From the NCBI GenBank assembly GCA_937998045.1, contig CALKVG010000361.1:1-6995 (forward strand): a stretch of 6,995 nucleotides of DNA, in the 5' to 3' direction. A model generated the notes under the pieces. The model was not told where the DNA came from. It saw only the letters and a program-made list of their open reading frames with translations, and did no database searches. The DNA is from an uncultured Myxococcales bacterium (lineage in GTDB: Bacteria; Myxococcota_A; Polyangia; Polyangiales; Polyangiaceae). Made by a program: the position numbers and the translations under genes. This document shows, one piece after another, positions 1 through 6,995 of the stretch; positions within the stretch are counted from its first letter, which is position 1, and every line of letters begins with the position of its first letter.

Positions 1-44
1 ATTTCTGCCTGTCTCGTGGGCTCGGAGATGTGTATAAGAGACAG
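1..44 (+). other. Illumina Nextera adapter and index left on the contig end
   Basis: This stretch is library-preparation sequence, not genome. Bases 11-25 read GTCTCGTGGGCTCGG, the Nextera read-2 (i7 side) adapter, and bases 26-44 read AGATGTGTATAAGAGACAG, the 19-bp Tn5 mosaic end used in tagmentation. Bases 3-10 (TTCTGCCT) match, from memory, the i7 index in the N703 primer, and bases 1-2 (AT) match the end of the P7 oligo. The order P7, index, adapter, mosaic end, insert is exactly that of one end of a Nextera fragment. Translated, it gives the well-known artefact peptides MCIRDR and MYKRQ. Genuine sequence therefore begins at 45, and the left edge of the window is an assembly end. Confidence 0.98.
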
Positions 45-881
45 GCGTGCAACAGTGGTCAGTGCCAGACGACGAGTGGATGCGGCCCAGCCAATTGCCT
101 CGGGTGTTGCCAGGGGAGCACGTGTCTCTCGGGATCAATTGACAATTCGGCGTGCGGCAGCGGAGGCGCGCAGTGCCAGAGCTGCCCGGTGTGCCTCCCG
201 CTCGGACCAAAGAACGGCGGATGGTGCGAAAAAACCGGAGGCTCCGGAGACAGCGGCGGCAGCAACTGCGAGGGATGCAGCGATCTCTTCTTCCAACAAT
301 GTCACCCAGGCAATACCGATACCTATTGCACGGGTCCGAACCGCGGCCAGGGGTGCGGCACGTGCGGCGGAAGCTGCGCGACTGGTGTTTGCGTTGGCGG
401 CTCATTCTGCAACCCCGGCAACTGCCACGGGTGTTGCATGGCCGACGGAACGTGCTGGACCGGCGGGCCGGACGACGCACACTGCGGCGGCGGAGGGACG
501 ATGGGTGGGCTGTGCATCAACTGCGGTCCCGGTTACGTCTGCGATACTTCGAACGACACACCCTCTCCGATTTGCACGATCGCTTGCAGCCCTCAGAACT
601 GCAAGGGCTGCTGCTTGGGAGGAGTTTGCAGCACGGGGACGGACCCAACGTCATGCGGCGCGGGCGGAAGCGTTTGCGCGCAATGCGCGCAAGGGCAGTC
701 GTGTTTGAACGGGGCGTGCGTCACGCTGAGCCAGTGCGGACCGACGCTCTGCGCGGGTTGCTGCCAGAACGACATCTGCCTCGTCGGAAACGATAACGCG
801 GCGTGCGGGACCGGTGGCGGCCCATGCCAAAACTGCGCGGACGCCGGTCATGGGTGCGTCGGAGCGACGTGCACGCAGTAA
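45..881 (+). CDS. Cysteine-rich repeat protein, 5'-truncated (NCxGCC repeats)
   Basis: This is the C-terminal 278 residues of a protein whose start lies beyond the contig end; the codons at 30-44 that would supply a Met are adapter. I count 50 cysteines (about 18%). Four clear units and one degenerate one begin at residues 13, 75 (degenerate), 122, 181 and 231. The core pattern is C-x4-C-x2-CC-x4/5-C-x8/9-C-G-x-G-G-x2-C-x2-C, followed in later units by a further C-x4-C or similar pair. Gly, Ser, Asn and Thr fill the loops, and there is no membrane segment or enzyme motif. The even cysteine count and regular spacing suggest a disulfide-stabilised exported protein, but the signal peptide region is missing, so this is inference. 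Similar Cys-rich proteins are frequent in Myxococcota; their function is unknown to me. A metal-binding role is possible. Third codon positions are less GC-rich than in uvrB. It converges with zwf. Confidence 0.85.
   Translation, partial: ACNSGQCQTTSGCGPANCLGCCQGSTCLSGSIDNSACGSGGAQCQSCPVCLPLGPKNGGWCEKTGGSGDSGGSNCEGCSDLFFQQCHPGNTDTYCTGPNRGQGCGTCGGSCATGVCVGGSFCNPGNCHGCCMADGTCWTGGPDDAHCGGGGTMGGLCINCGPGYVCDTSNDTPSPICTIACSPQNCKGCCLGGVCSTGTDPTSCGAGGSVCAQCAQGQSCLNGACVTLSQCGPTLCAGCCQNDICLVGNDNAACGTGGGPCQNCADAGHGCVGATCTQ
81..878 (+). repeat. Five tandem Cys-rich protein repeats (coding, diverged)
   Basis: Within the Cys-rich gene, units start near 81, 267, 408, 585 and 735, with lengths of roughly 140-185 bp. 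Repetition is visible at protein level (NCxGCC, CGxGGxxC, CxxC) and is largely lost at DNA level, so the duplications are old or selected to diverge. Unit 2 is aberrant: its NCxGCC doublet reads NCEGCS, with Ser for the second Cys, and only the closing CxxC-CxxxxC half is well kept. Unit 1 carries an insertion rich in Gly and Ser (residues 62-74). Confidence 0.75.
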
Positions 882-957
882 GGGCTCTCCGCTGCGCAAG
901 GTGCGCTCGACAGCTGCGGCGGGACGCTCTTGGCGCTGTGGGTCAGCAGGTTCGCCG

Positions 958-2346
958 TCACGTCGGCGTGTTCCACCCCCCGACGTCCGCCACCAGCCGG
1001 TCGGCCTGAGGAGGTCCCCAGGTCCCGGGCTCGTACTCGTACATCGGGCTGGGTCCGTGGATCACCGGGTCGACGATCGCCCACGCGGCCTCGACGACGT
1101 CCTGCCGCGCGAAGAGCGTCGGGTCGCCCGCCATCGCGTCGCCGAGGAGGCGCTCGTACGCGTCCATCATCGCGCTCGGTCCGTGCGCTCCCGTGTCGGA
1201 CACGACGAGCTCCACCGGCTCGCCGGCCATGCCCTCGCCCGGGCGCTTCTTGCGCGCGCTGAGCGCGATGACCACCTCCGGATTCAGCCGGAACCGGATC
1301 ACGTTTCCGATCGACGGCGTCGGCTCGGAGAAGACGACCTGCGGCGGAACCTTCAGCTCCACGCTCACCTCGGTGCACGTCATCTTCAAGCATTTGCCCG
1401 CGCGCACGTAGAACGGCACGCCCTCCCACCTCCAGGAGTCCACGTACATCCGCAGCGCGGCGTACGTCGCCATGTACGAGTCCTTCGCCACGCCGGGCTC
1501 GTCTCTGTATCCGCGGAACTGGCCGCGCACCATGTTGTCGACCGTCATCGGGCGGATCGTCCGGAGGACCTTCCCCTGCTCGTCGCGAATCGCCTCGCCG
1601 TACGCCGCCGACGGCGCCTCCATCGCGAGATAGCTCACGATCTGCAAGAGGTGGTTCTGGATGACGTCCCGGACGACGCCCGTCTCTTCGTAGAACTTGC
1701 CGCGCCCCTTCACGCCGAAGCTCTCGGCCATCGTGATCTGCACGTTCTCGACGAAGTGCCGGTTCCAGATGGGCTCGAGGAAGGCGTTGGCGAAGCGGAA
1801 GTAGAGGATGTTCTGGACGGGCTCCTTGCCGAGGTAATGATCGATGCGAAAGATGCTCTCCTCGGGGAAGACCGAGTGAAGTACGCGATTCAGCTCGCGC
1901 GCCGAGGCGAGGTCGCGCCCGAACGGCTTCTCGACGACCACGCGCGCGTTCGTGGCGCACTGCGCGGCGCCGAGCTGCGAGATGACCGCCGGGAACATGC
2001 TCGGCGGGATCGCCAGGTAATGCGTGGGCCGCTGCGCGGTTCCGAGCTGTTGCTTGAGCTGGCGGAACGTGTCGGCGTCGCCGTAGTCGCCGTCGATGTA
2101 CTGCAGCTGCGAAACGAGCTGGGCGAACGCTTGCGGGTCGCAACCGCCGTACTCGGTGACGCTCTTCTTGGCGCGCTCGACGAGCTGGTCGCGGTTCCAG
2201 CCCGACTTCGCGACGCCGATGACGGGGAACGTGAGGTGTCCGCGGCGCGCCATCGCCTGCAGCGCGGGGAAGATCTTCTTGTACGCGAGGTCTCCCGTCG
2301 CGCCGAAGAAGACCAGCGCGTCCGAGCGCGGCTTGTCGCTCGTCAT
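958..2346 (-). CDS. zwf: Glucose-6-phosphate 1-dehydrogenase
   Basis: This 462-residue enzyme oxidises glucose 6-phosphate to 6-phosphogluconolactone, reducing NADP (or NAD), as the first step of the oxidative pentose phosphate pathway in the cytoplasm. Visible landmarks are the Rossmann GATGDLA at residues 15-21, the EKPFG motif at 139-143, the substrate-binding signature RIDHYLGKEPVQN at 167-179 including His170 and Lys174, and DVIQNH at 227-232, whose His232 corresponds to the family's general base. The length is slightly short for bacterial Zwf (usually about 480-510) but both domains are complete. The residue after the second beta strand is Lys47 (VAKSGW) rather than the Arg common in strict NADP enzymes, so cofactor choice is open. 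The ATG at 2346 overlaps the gnd stop as ATGA and has GGAG 5 bases upstream, inside gnd, which implies translational coupling. The open frame continues upstream across gnd, but that part is an antiparalogous shadow frame without family similarity. Confidence 0.97.
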   Translation of the reverse strand: MTSDKPRSDALVFFGATGDLAYKKIFPALQAMARRGHLTFPVIGVAKSGWNRDQLVERAKKSVTEYGGCDPQAFAQLVSQLQYIDGDYGDADTFRQLKQQLGTAQRPTHYLAIPPSMFPAVISQLGAAQCATNARVVVEKPFGRDLASARELNRVLHSVFPEESIFRIDHYLGKEPVQNILYFRFANAFLEPIWNRHFVENVQITMAESFGVKGRGKFYEETGVVRDVIQNHLLQIVSYLAMEAPSAAYGEAIRDEQGKVLRTIRPMTVDNMVRGQFRGYRDEPGVAKDSYMATYAALRMYVDSWRWEGVPFYVRAGKCLKMTCTEVSVELKVPPQVVFSEPTPSIGNVIRFRLNPEVVIALSARKKRPGEGMAGEPVELVVSDTGAHGPSAMMDAYERLLGDAMAGDPTLFARQDVVEAAWAIVDPVIHGPSPMYEYEPGTWGPPQADRLVADVGGWNTPT

Positions 2347-3353
2347 TTCTTCTCCACGTGCCCGCCGAAGCCGAAGCGCATCGCCGACAGGACCTTGTTC
2401 TGGAATTCGTCCAGACCGCGCGACGCGAAGCGCTCGAAGAGCGCCGCGGTCAAGACGTGCGCGGGCACGCCCTCGTCGTTCGCGGCCGCCACCGTCCAGC
2501 GCCCCTCTCCCGAGTCGGACACCTTGCCCCCGAATTCGCCGAGCGTGGGGCTCTTCGCGAACGCCGTGGCCGTGAGGTCCAGGAGCCACGACGCGATGAC
2601 GCTCCCGCGCCGCCATACCTCGGTGACGTCCGCCAGGTTGAAGTCGTACTGGTAGTGCTCGGGGTGGCGGAGCGGCGTCGTCTCCGCGTCTTTTTCGTGC
2701 GACGCCTTGCCGACGTTCGCGTTGAAAAGAATGTTGAGCCCCTCGGCGTAAGCTGCCATCAGGCCATACTCGATGCCGTTGTGCACCATCTTCACGAAGT
2801 GCCCGGCGCCGGTCGGCCCGCAGTGCAGGTAGCCCTGCTCCGCGGTGCTCTTCAGCTTCTCGCGCCCTTCCGTCCGCGGGATGTCCCCCGGCCCCGGGGC
2901 GAGCGTCGCGAAGATCGGGTCGAGGCGCTTCACGACCGGCTGCTCGCCTCCGATCATCAGGCAGTACCCGCGCTCCAGACCCCAGACGCCGCCGCTCGTC
3001 CCCATGTCGACGTAGTGGAGGCCCCGGGGCGCGAGCCTCTTCGCCCGCGCGATGTCGTCGTGGTAATGCGAATTGCCGCCGTCGACGATGACGTCGTCCT
3101 TGTCGAGGAGCGGCGCGAGCTCCTCGATCGAGCTTTCGACGAACGCCGCCGGAACCATCAGGCAGATGGCGCGCGGCTTCTCCATGTGCTTCACGAGCTC
3201 CTGGAGCGAGCCGGCCCCGATCGCGCCCTCCTTCACGAGCGCGCTCACCGCCTCCGCCGAGCGGTCGTAGACGACGCACTTGTGCTTGCCGCGCATCAGG
3301 CGCCTCACCATGTTGGCGCCCATACGTCCAAGCCCAATCATTCCGAATTGCAT
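2343..3353 (-). CDS. gnd: 6-Phosphogluconate dehydrogenase, decarboxylating (short form)
   Basis: This 336-residue cytoplasmic enzyme oxidatively decarboxylates 6-phosphogluconate to ribulose 5-phosphate. It belongs to the short (about 300-340 residue) bacterial form, which lacks the C-terminal part of the 470-residue E. coli type. The Rossmann GLGRMG lies at residues 7-12, DGGNS at 91-95, the substrate loop GTSGG at 118-122, and the catalytic segment HFVKMVHNGIEYG at 185-197 supplies Lys188, Asn192 and Glu195. At the end of the second beta strand it has Tyr29-Asp30-Arg31-Ser32, where NADP enzymes typically have Asn-Arg-Thr. An acidic residue here usually binds the adenosine ribose hydroxyls of NAD, so NAD preference is likely (inference). 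The ATG at 3353 is preceded by AAAGGAG at 7-base spacing, and the Rossmann strand starts at once, so the start is secure. It is the first gene of an operon with zwf. Confidence 0.96.
   Translation of the reverse strand: MQFGMIGLGRMGANMVRRLMRGKHKCVVYDRSAEAVSALVKEGAIGAGSLQELVKHMEKPRAICLMVPAAFVESSIEELAPLLDKDDVIVDGGNSHYHDDIARAKRLAPRGLHYVDMGTSGGVWGLERGYCLMIGGEQPVVKRLDPIFATLAPGPGDIPRTEGREKLKSTAEQGYLHCGPTGAGHFVKMVHNGIEYGLMAAYAEGLNILFNANVGKASHEKDAETTPLRHPEHYQYDFNLADVTEVWRRGSVIASWLLDLTATAFAKSPTLGEFGGKVSDSGEGRWTVAAANDEGVPAHVLTAALFERFASRGLDEFQNKVLSAMRFGFGGHVEKK
2352..2355 (-). promoter_or_regulatory. Ribosome binding site of zwf inside the end of gnd
   Basis: On the minus strand GGAG stands 5 bases before the zwf ATG and is formed by the last codons of gnd (Val-Glu-Lys-Lys). 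With the 4-base ATGA overlap it supports re-initiation or coupled translation, and it fixes the zwf start at 2346. Confidence 0.75.
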
Positions 3354-3360
3354 CCCTCTA

Positions 3361-3367
3361 CTCCTTT
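3361..3367 (-). promoter_or_regulatory. Shine-Dalgarno of gnd
   Basis: The minus strand reads AAAGGAG, then seven bases, then the gnd ATG at 3353. It is the strongest ribosome binding site in the window and settles the gnd start. Confidence 0.85.
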
Positions 3368-3379
3368 TTCGACAGCGCC

Positions 3380-3408
3380 AGTCTCGGCTCCGCGGCGAAC
3401 GCGGTCAA
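3380..3408 (-). promoter_or_regulatory. Possible sigma-70-type promoter for gnd-zwf
   Basis: On the minus strand TTGACC (3408-3403) resembles a -35 box, matching the consensus at five of six positions. After exactly 17 bases comes GAGACT (3385-3380), a weak -10 box with three of six matches. Transcription would begin near 3373, giving a leader of about 20 bases that includes the Shine-Dalgarno. The spacing is ideal but the -10 is poor, and high-GC genomes yield such matches by chance. Confidence 0.3.
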
Positions 3409-3486
3409 GGCGGAGGGGGACCGGTGCGAAGGCACTGGAGGGGAAGCGGCAGCCACCCTGCGAGACCGTCCGCCGAGGGGCGGAGG

Positions 3487-3532
3487 TAGTGTCCCGACTG
3501 CGGCGCGCCGGGAACAGCGAGTCGGGACCCTA
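3487..3532 (-). repeat. Imperfect 13-bp inverted repeat at the end of the dehydrogenase gene
   Basis: The arms 3487-3499 and 3520-3532 are complementary except at one pair (3490/3529); the inner nine bases, GTCCCGACT and AGTCGGGAC, match perfectly. The spacer is 20 bases and contains the palindrome GGCGCGCC at 3502-3509. The first arm as transcribed begins in the TAG stop codon (3532-3530) of the beta-hydroxyacid dehydrogenase gene, the classic place for a transcription terminator, but no T-run follows, so it would not be a standard intrinsic terminator. It could also slow exonucleases, aid Rho-dependent ending, or act as an operator about 110-135 bp upstream of the gnd promoter candidate and start. 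Confidence 0.6.
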
Positions 3533-4393
3533 CGGCCGGCGCCGGGCGAAGTACTTCTCGATGGCGAAGAGATCCTCCTCGCCGAGCCCCTCGCCGACCG
3601 CCTGCGCCACCTCGCGCGCGATCTCGCGCTGGACCGGCAGGCGCATGCCCACCTCCTCCTGGAGCGCGACGTTGAGCGCGATGTCCTTCAGCGCGAGCGC
3701 CAGCGAGAACTCCGCGGTGTAGTCGCGCGCGAGCACCTTGCCCCGTTTGCTCACGTAGCTCGGCGTCGCGAACGCGCCCGTCGTGAAAGCGTCGACCAGC
3801 ACTTCGCGCGACAGGCCCGCGCATTCGCCGAGGGCGAGCATGCTCGCGAACGCGACGAAGTGGTGCGCGCCGACGCCGTTCACGATGACCTTGAGCGCCT
3901 GGCCCTGGCCCACGCCGCCCGCGCGGACGACGCGGCTGCACATCGTCTCGAGCACCGGTTGCACGAATCCGACGTCGCCGTCGGACCCTCCGACGAGCGC
4001 GAGGAGCTCCCCCGCTTCGGCCGCGCGGACGCTCCCGCTCACCGGAGCGTCCACGAACCGCGCGCCGCGAGACAGCGCCGCGCGCGCGGCCTCGCGGGCG
4101 GCCGACCGCCCGATGGTCGACATGTCGACGAGGACCGCGTCGGGATCCAGTCCGGCGAGGAGCCCCTCTTCGCCGGCGAAGAGCTGCTCGAGCGCGCGCC
4201 CGTCGGCGACGCACGTGACGACGACGTTCGCGCCCTTCGCGCACGCGCGCGGAGTGCGCATCACGTCGGCGTCGCCTGCGAAAGCGTCCGACCGTTCGCG
4301 GGTGCGGTTCCAAACGGCGAGGGGGAATGCCGCGGAGACTCGCCTCGCCATGGGCGTGCCCATCTTGCCGAGGCCGAGAAACGCAACGCGCAT
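3530..4393 (-). CDS. NADP-type beta-hydroxyacid dehydrogenase (glyoxylate/succinic semialdehyde reductase-like)
   Basis: This 287-residue protein belongs to the 3-hydroxyisobutyrate dehydrogenase family, NAD(P)-dependent reductases of small aldehydes or hydroxy acids. From the ATG at 4393 it has the Rossmann GLGKMG at residues 7-12, Asn29-Arg30-Thr31 after strand 2 (an NADP signature), DMST at 90-93, DAPVSGS at 115-121, the catalytic Lys168 with Asn172 in the GQALKVIVNG segment, and Phe229 and Lys236-Asp237 in the C-terminal helical domain. This pattern, including VSGS rather than VSGG, resembles plant GLYR1-type glyoxylate/succinic semialdehyde reductases, so that activity is my best guess; 3-hydroxyisobutyrate or tartronate semialdehyde cannot be excluded. 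The frame stays open to an ATG at 4468, but the extra 25 residues are Ala-rich and precede the family's universal start, so I prefer 4393. Neither start has a good ribosome binding site. It lies on the same strand as gnd-zwf, 176 bp upstream, and is divergent from uvrB. Confidence 0.88.
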   Translation of the reverse strand: MRVAFLGLGKMGTPMARRVSAAFPLAVWNRTRERSDAFAGDADVMRTPRACAKGANVVVTCVADGRALEQLFAGEEGLLAGLDPDAVLVDMSTIGRSAAREAARAALSRGARFVDAPVSGSVRAAEAGELLALVGGSDGDVGFVQPVLETMCSRVVRAGGVGQGQALKVIVNGVGAHHFVAFASMLALGECAGLSREVLVDAFTTGAFATPSYVSKRGKVLARDYTAEFSLALALKDIALNVALQEEVGMRLPVQREIAREVAQAVGEGLGEEDLFAIEKYFARRRP

Positions 4394-4518
4394 CGCTTCG
4401 GAGCGGCGCCCTGCGCCGGCTGCGCCTGCCGTTCCCGCAAGCTTCGCCGCCTCTGCCTCCGAGGGCATGGACGCCGCTTTAGCATGCTTTCGCCGAGCGG
4501 CAGACCCGCGCCTTCTCT

Positions 4519-4558
4519 GGCGCGCTTTCCGGCGCGCTCCGACTTGCGCTGGTGCGCT
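4519..4558 (+). repeat. Short GCGCT direct repeats upstream of uvrB
   Basis: GGCGCGCT occurs at 4519-4526 and 4531-4538, followed by TTGCGCT at 4544-4550 and GTGCGCT at 4552-4558. The first three copies end 12 bases apart, close to one helical turn, and the last ends 8 bases later. They lie 27-66 bases before the uvrB start, where an operator could be, but GC-rich sequence makes such repeats easily by chance. Confidence 0.3.
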
Positions 4559-4584
4559 CTCCCGGGCGACTATTACGAGATCCC

Positions 4585-6735
<2,151 letters not shown>

Positions 6736-6737
6736 CT

Positions 6738-6995
6738 TCAGGCGATCCGTCGCGGCTTGCGGGACGCCTTTCGCGGTCGGGGTCGCGCGCCGATGGCGCG
6801 GAAGAGTAGGTCCGCCGAGGCCTCGGCAAGCGCGGGCGGCGCCGGCAACGCCCGGAAGGGCGGGGCGTTCCCCGCGGCGCGGCGGACGAACTGGGGCAGC
6901 GCGCCGAGCCCGAGGGTCGAGAGCAGCAGCAGCGGCGGCGGTACCTGGGGGTCGATCTCGCCGTCGCGCACGCCTTTCCCCAGCGTCTCGAGGAG
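6738..6995 (-). CDS. C-terminal part of an unidentified protein, perhaps a TetR-family regulator
   Basis: An open frame enters from the right edge and ends at a TGA at 6738-6740, giving 85 residues with no start codon needed within the window (the GTG at 6971 is probably an internal Val). Coding is supported by nearly all codons ending in G or C in this frame. The fragment begins LLETLGKGVRDGEIDPQVPP, followed by a hydrophobic stretch with a run of four leucines and LGLGALPQFVRR. A helix with a GV-x-x-GE turn followed by a hydrophobic helix resembles the ligand-binding C-terminus of TetR/AcrR regulators, but the diagnostic N-terminal helix-turn-helix is outside the window, so this is tentative. 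The end is Pro/Ala-rich and then basic, with RPRPRKASRKPRR close to the stop. It converges on uvrB, the two stops being 2 bp apart. Confidence 0.6.
   Translation of the reverse strand, partial: LLETLGKGVRDGEIDPQVPPPLLLLSTLGLGALPQFVRRAAGNAPPFRALPAPPALAEASADLLFRAIGARPRPRKASRKPRRIA

Noticed and set aside
16..708. Open frame beginning MGSEMCIRDR and the alternative start at 30 (MYKRQ) for the Cys-rich gene
   Set aside because: Both Met codons lie in the Nextera adapter. The frame from 16 is otherwise an Arg/Ala-rich shadow of the Cys-rich gene.
882..957. Terminator between the convergent Cys-rich gene and zwf
   Set aside because: Only 4-base stems (GCGC-GCGC, GCTG-CAGC) and no T-run on either strand; nothing stands above background.
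2347..3279. N-terminal extension of zwf that would make a 773-residue fusion protein
   Set aside because: The extra 311 residues are an alternative frame of gnd, rich in Arg, Gly and Ala, with no domain. The G6PDH family start, the ATGA overlap and the ribosome binding site all place the start at 2346.
3421..3438. Small hairpin CCGGTGC-GAAG-GCACTGG in the gnd upstream region
   Set aside because: The seven-base stem needs a G-U pair on the plus strand and has an A-C mismatch on the minus strand, which is the one transcribed. In this composition it is likely chance.
4394..4468. Longer form of the beta-hydroxyacid dehydrogenase starting at 4468
   Set aside because: The 25 extra residues are Ala-rich, about 70% GC at third positions by hand count, lack a ribosome binding site, and precede the usual family start directly before the Rossmann strand. 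It remains possible but less likely.
4394..4584. SOS (LexA) box upstream of uvrB
   Set aside because: I looked for the E. coli type CTG-N10-CAG, the GAAC-N4-GTTC type and a GTTCAG-containing site; none is convincing. TATTAC at 4571-4576 resembles a -10 box but would put the transcript start almost on the ATG and has no well-spaced -35.

Overview
The window reads as the left end of a contig from a high-GC bacterium, probably assembled from metagenomic or single-genome Illumina data. Its first 44 bases are not biological: they match Illumina Nextera library sequence (end of P7, an i7 index, the read-2 adapter and the Tn5 mosaic end). Genomic sequence starts at about 45. The lineage is inferred: third codon positions are nearly all G or C in the housekeeping genes, and the first gene encodes a very cysteine-rich repeat protein of the NCxGCC type that I associate with Myxococcota. 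That suggests a myxobacterium or relative, but no rRNA or other marker here settles it.

Layout from left to right: (1) 45-881, plus strand, the C-terminal part of a Cys-rich repeat protein, cut by the contig end. (2) 958-3353, minus strand, a two-gene operon: gnd (6-phosphogluconate dehydrogenase) followed by zwf (glucose-6-phosphate dehydrogenase), overlapping by 4 bases. Together these are the two oxidative steps of the pentose phosphate pathway; the lactonase gene that links them is not in the window. (3) 3354-3529, a 176-bp spacer with a good Shine-Dalgarno, a possible promoter for gnd-zwf, and an imperfect 13-bp inverted repeat that begins in the stop codon of the upstream gene. (4) 3530-4393, minus strand, a beta-hydroxyacid dehydrogenase related to glyoxylate/succinic semialdehyde reductases. 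(5) 4394-4584, a divergent spacer. (6) 4585-6735, plus strand, a complete uvrB (nucleotide excision repair) with an added basic C-terminal tail. (7) 6738-6995, minus strand, the C-terminal end of a gene running off the right edge, possibly a TetR-like regulator; its stop codon lies 2 bp from that of uvrB.

The three dehydrogenase genes lie on the same strand and all concern nicotinamide cofactors. Gnd carries an Asp at the cofactor-discriminating position (suggesting NAD), while the neighbouring beta-hydroxyacid dehydrogenase carries the Asn-Arg-Thr typical of NADP enzymes. I did not find a convincing new defence, mobile or regulatory system. The observations most worth following are the adapter contamination, the Cys-rich repeat protein, the cofactor motif of Gnd, and the inverted repeat.
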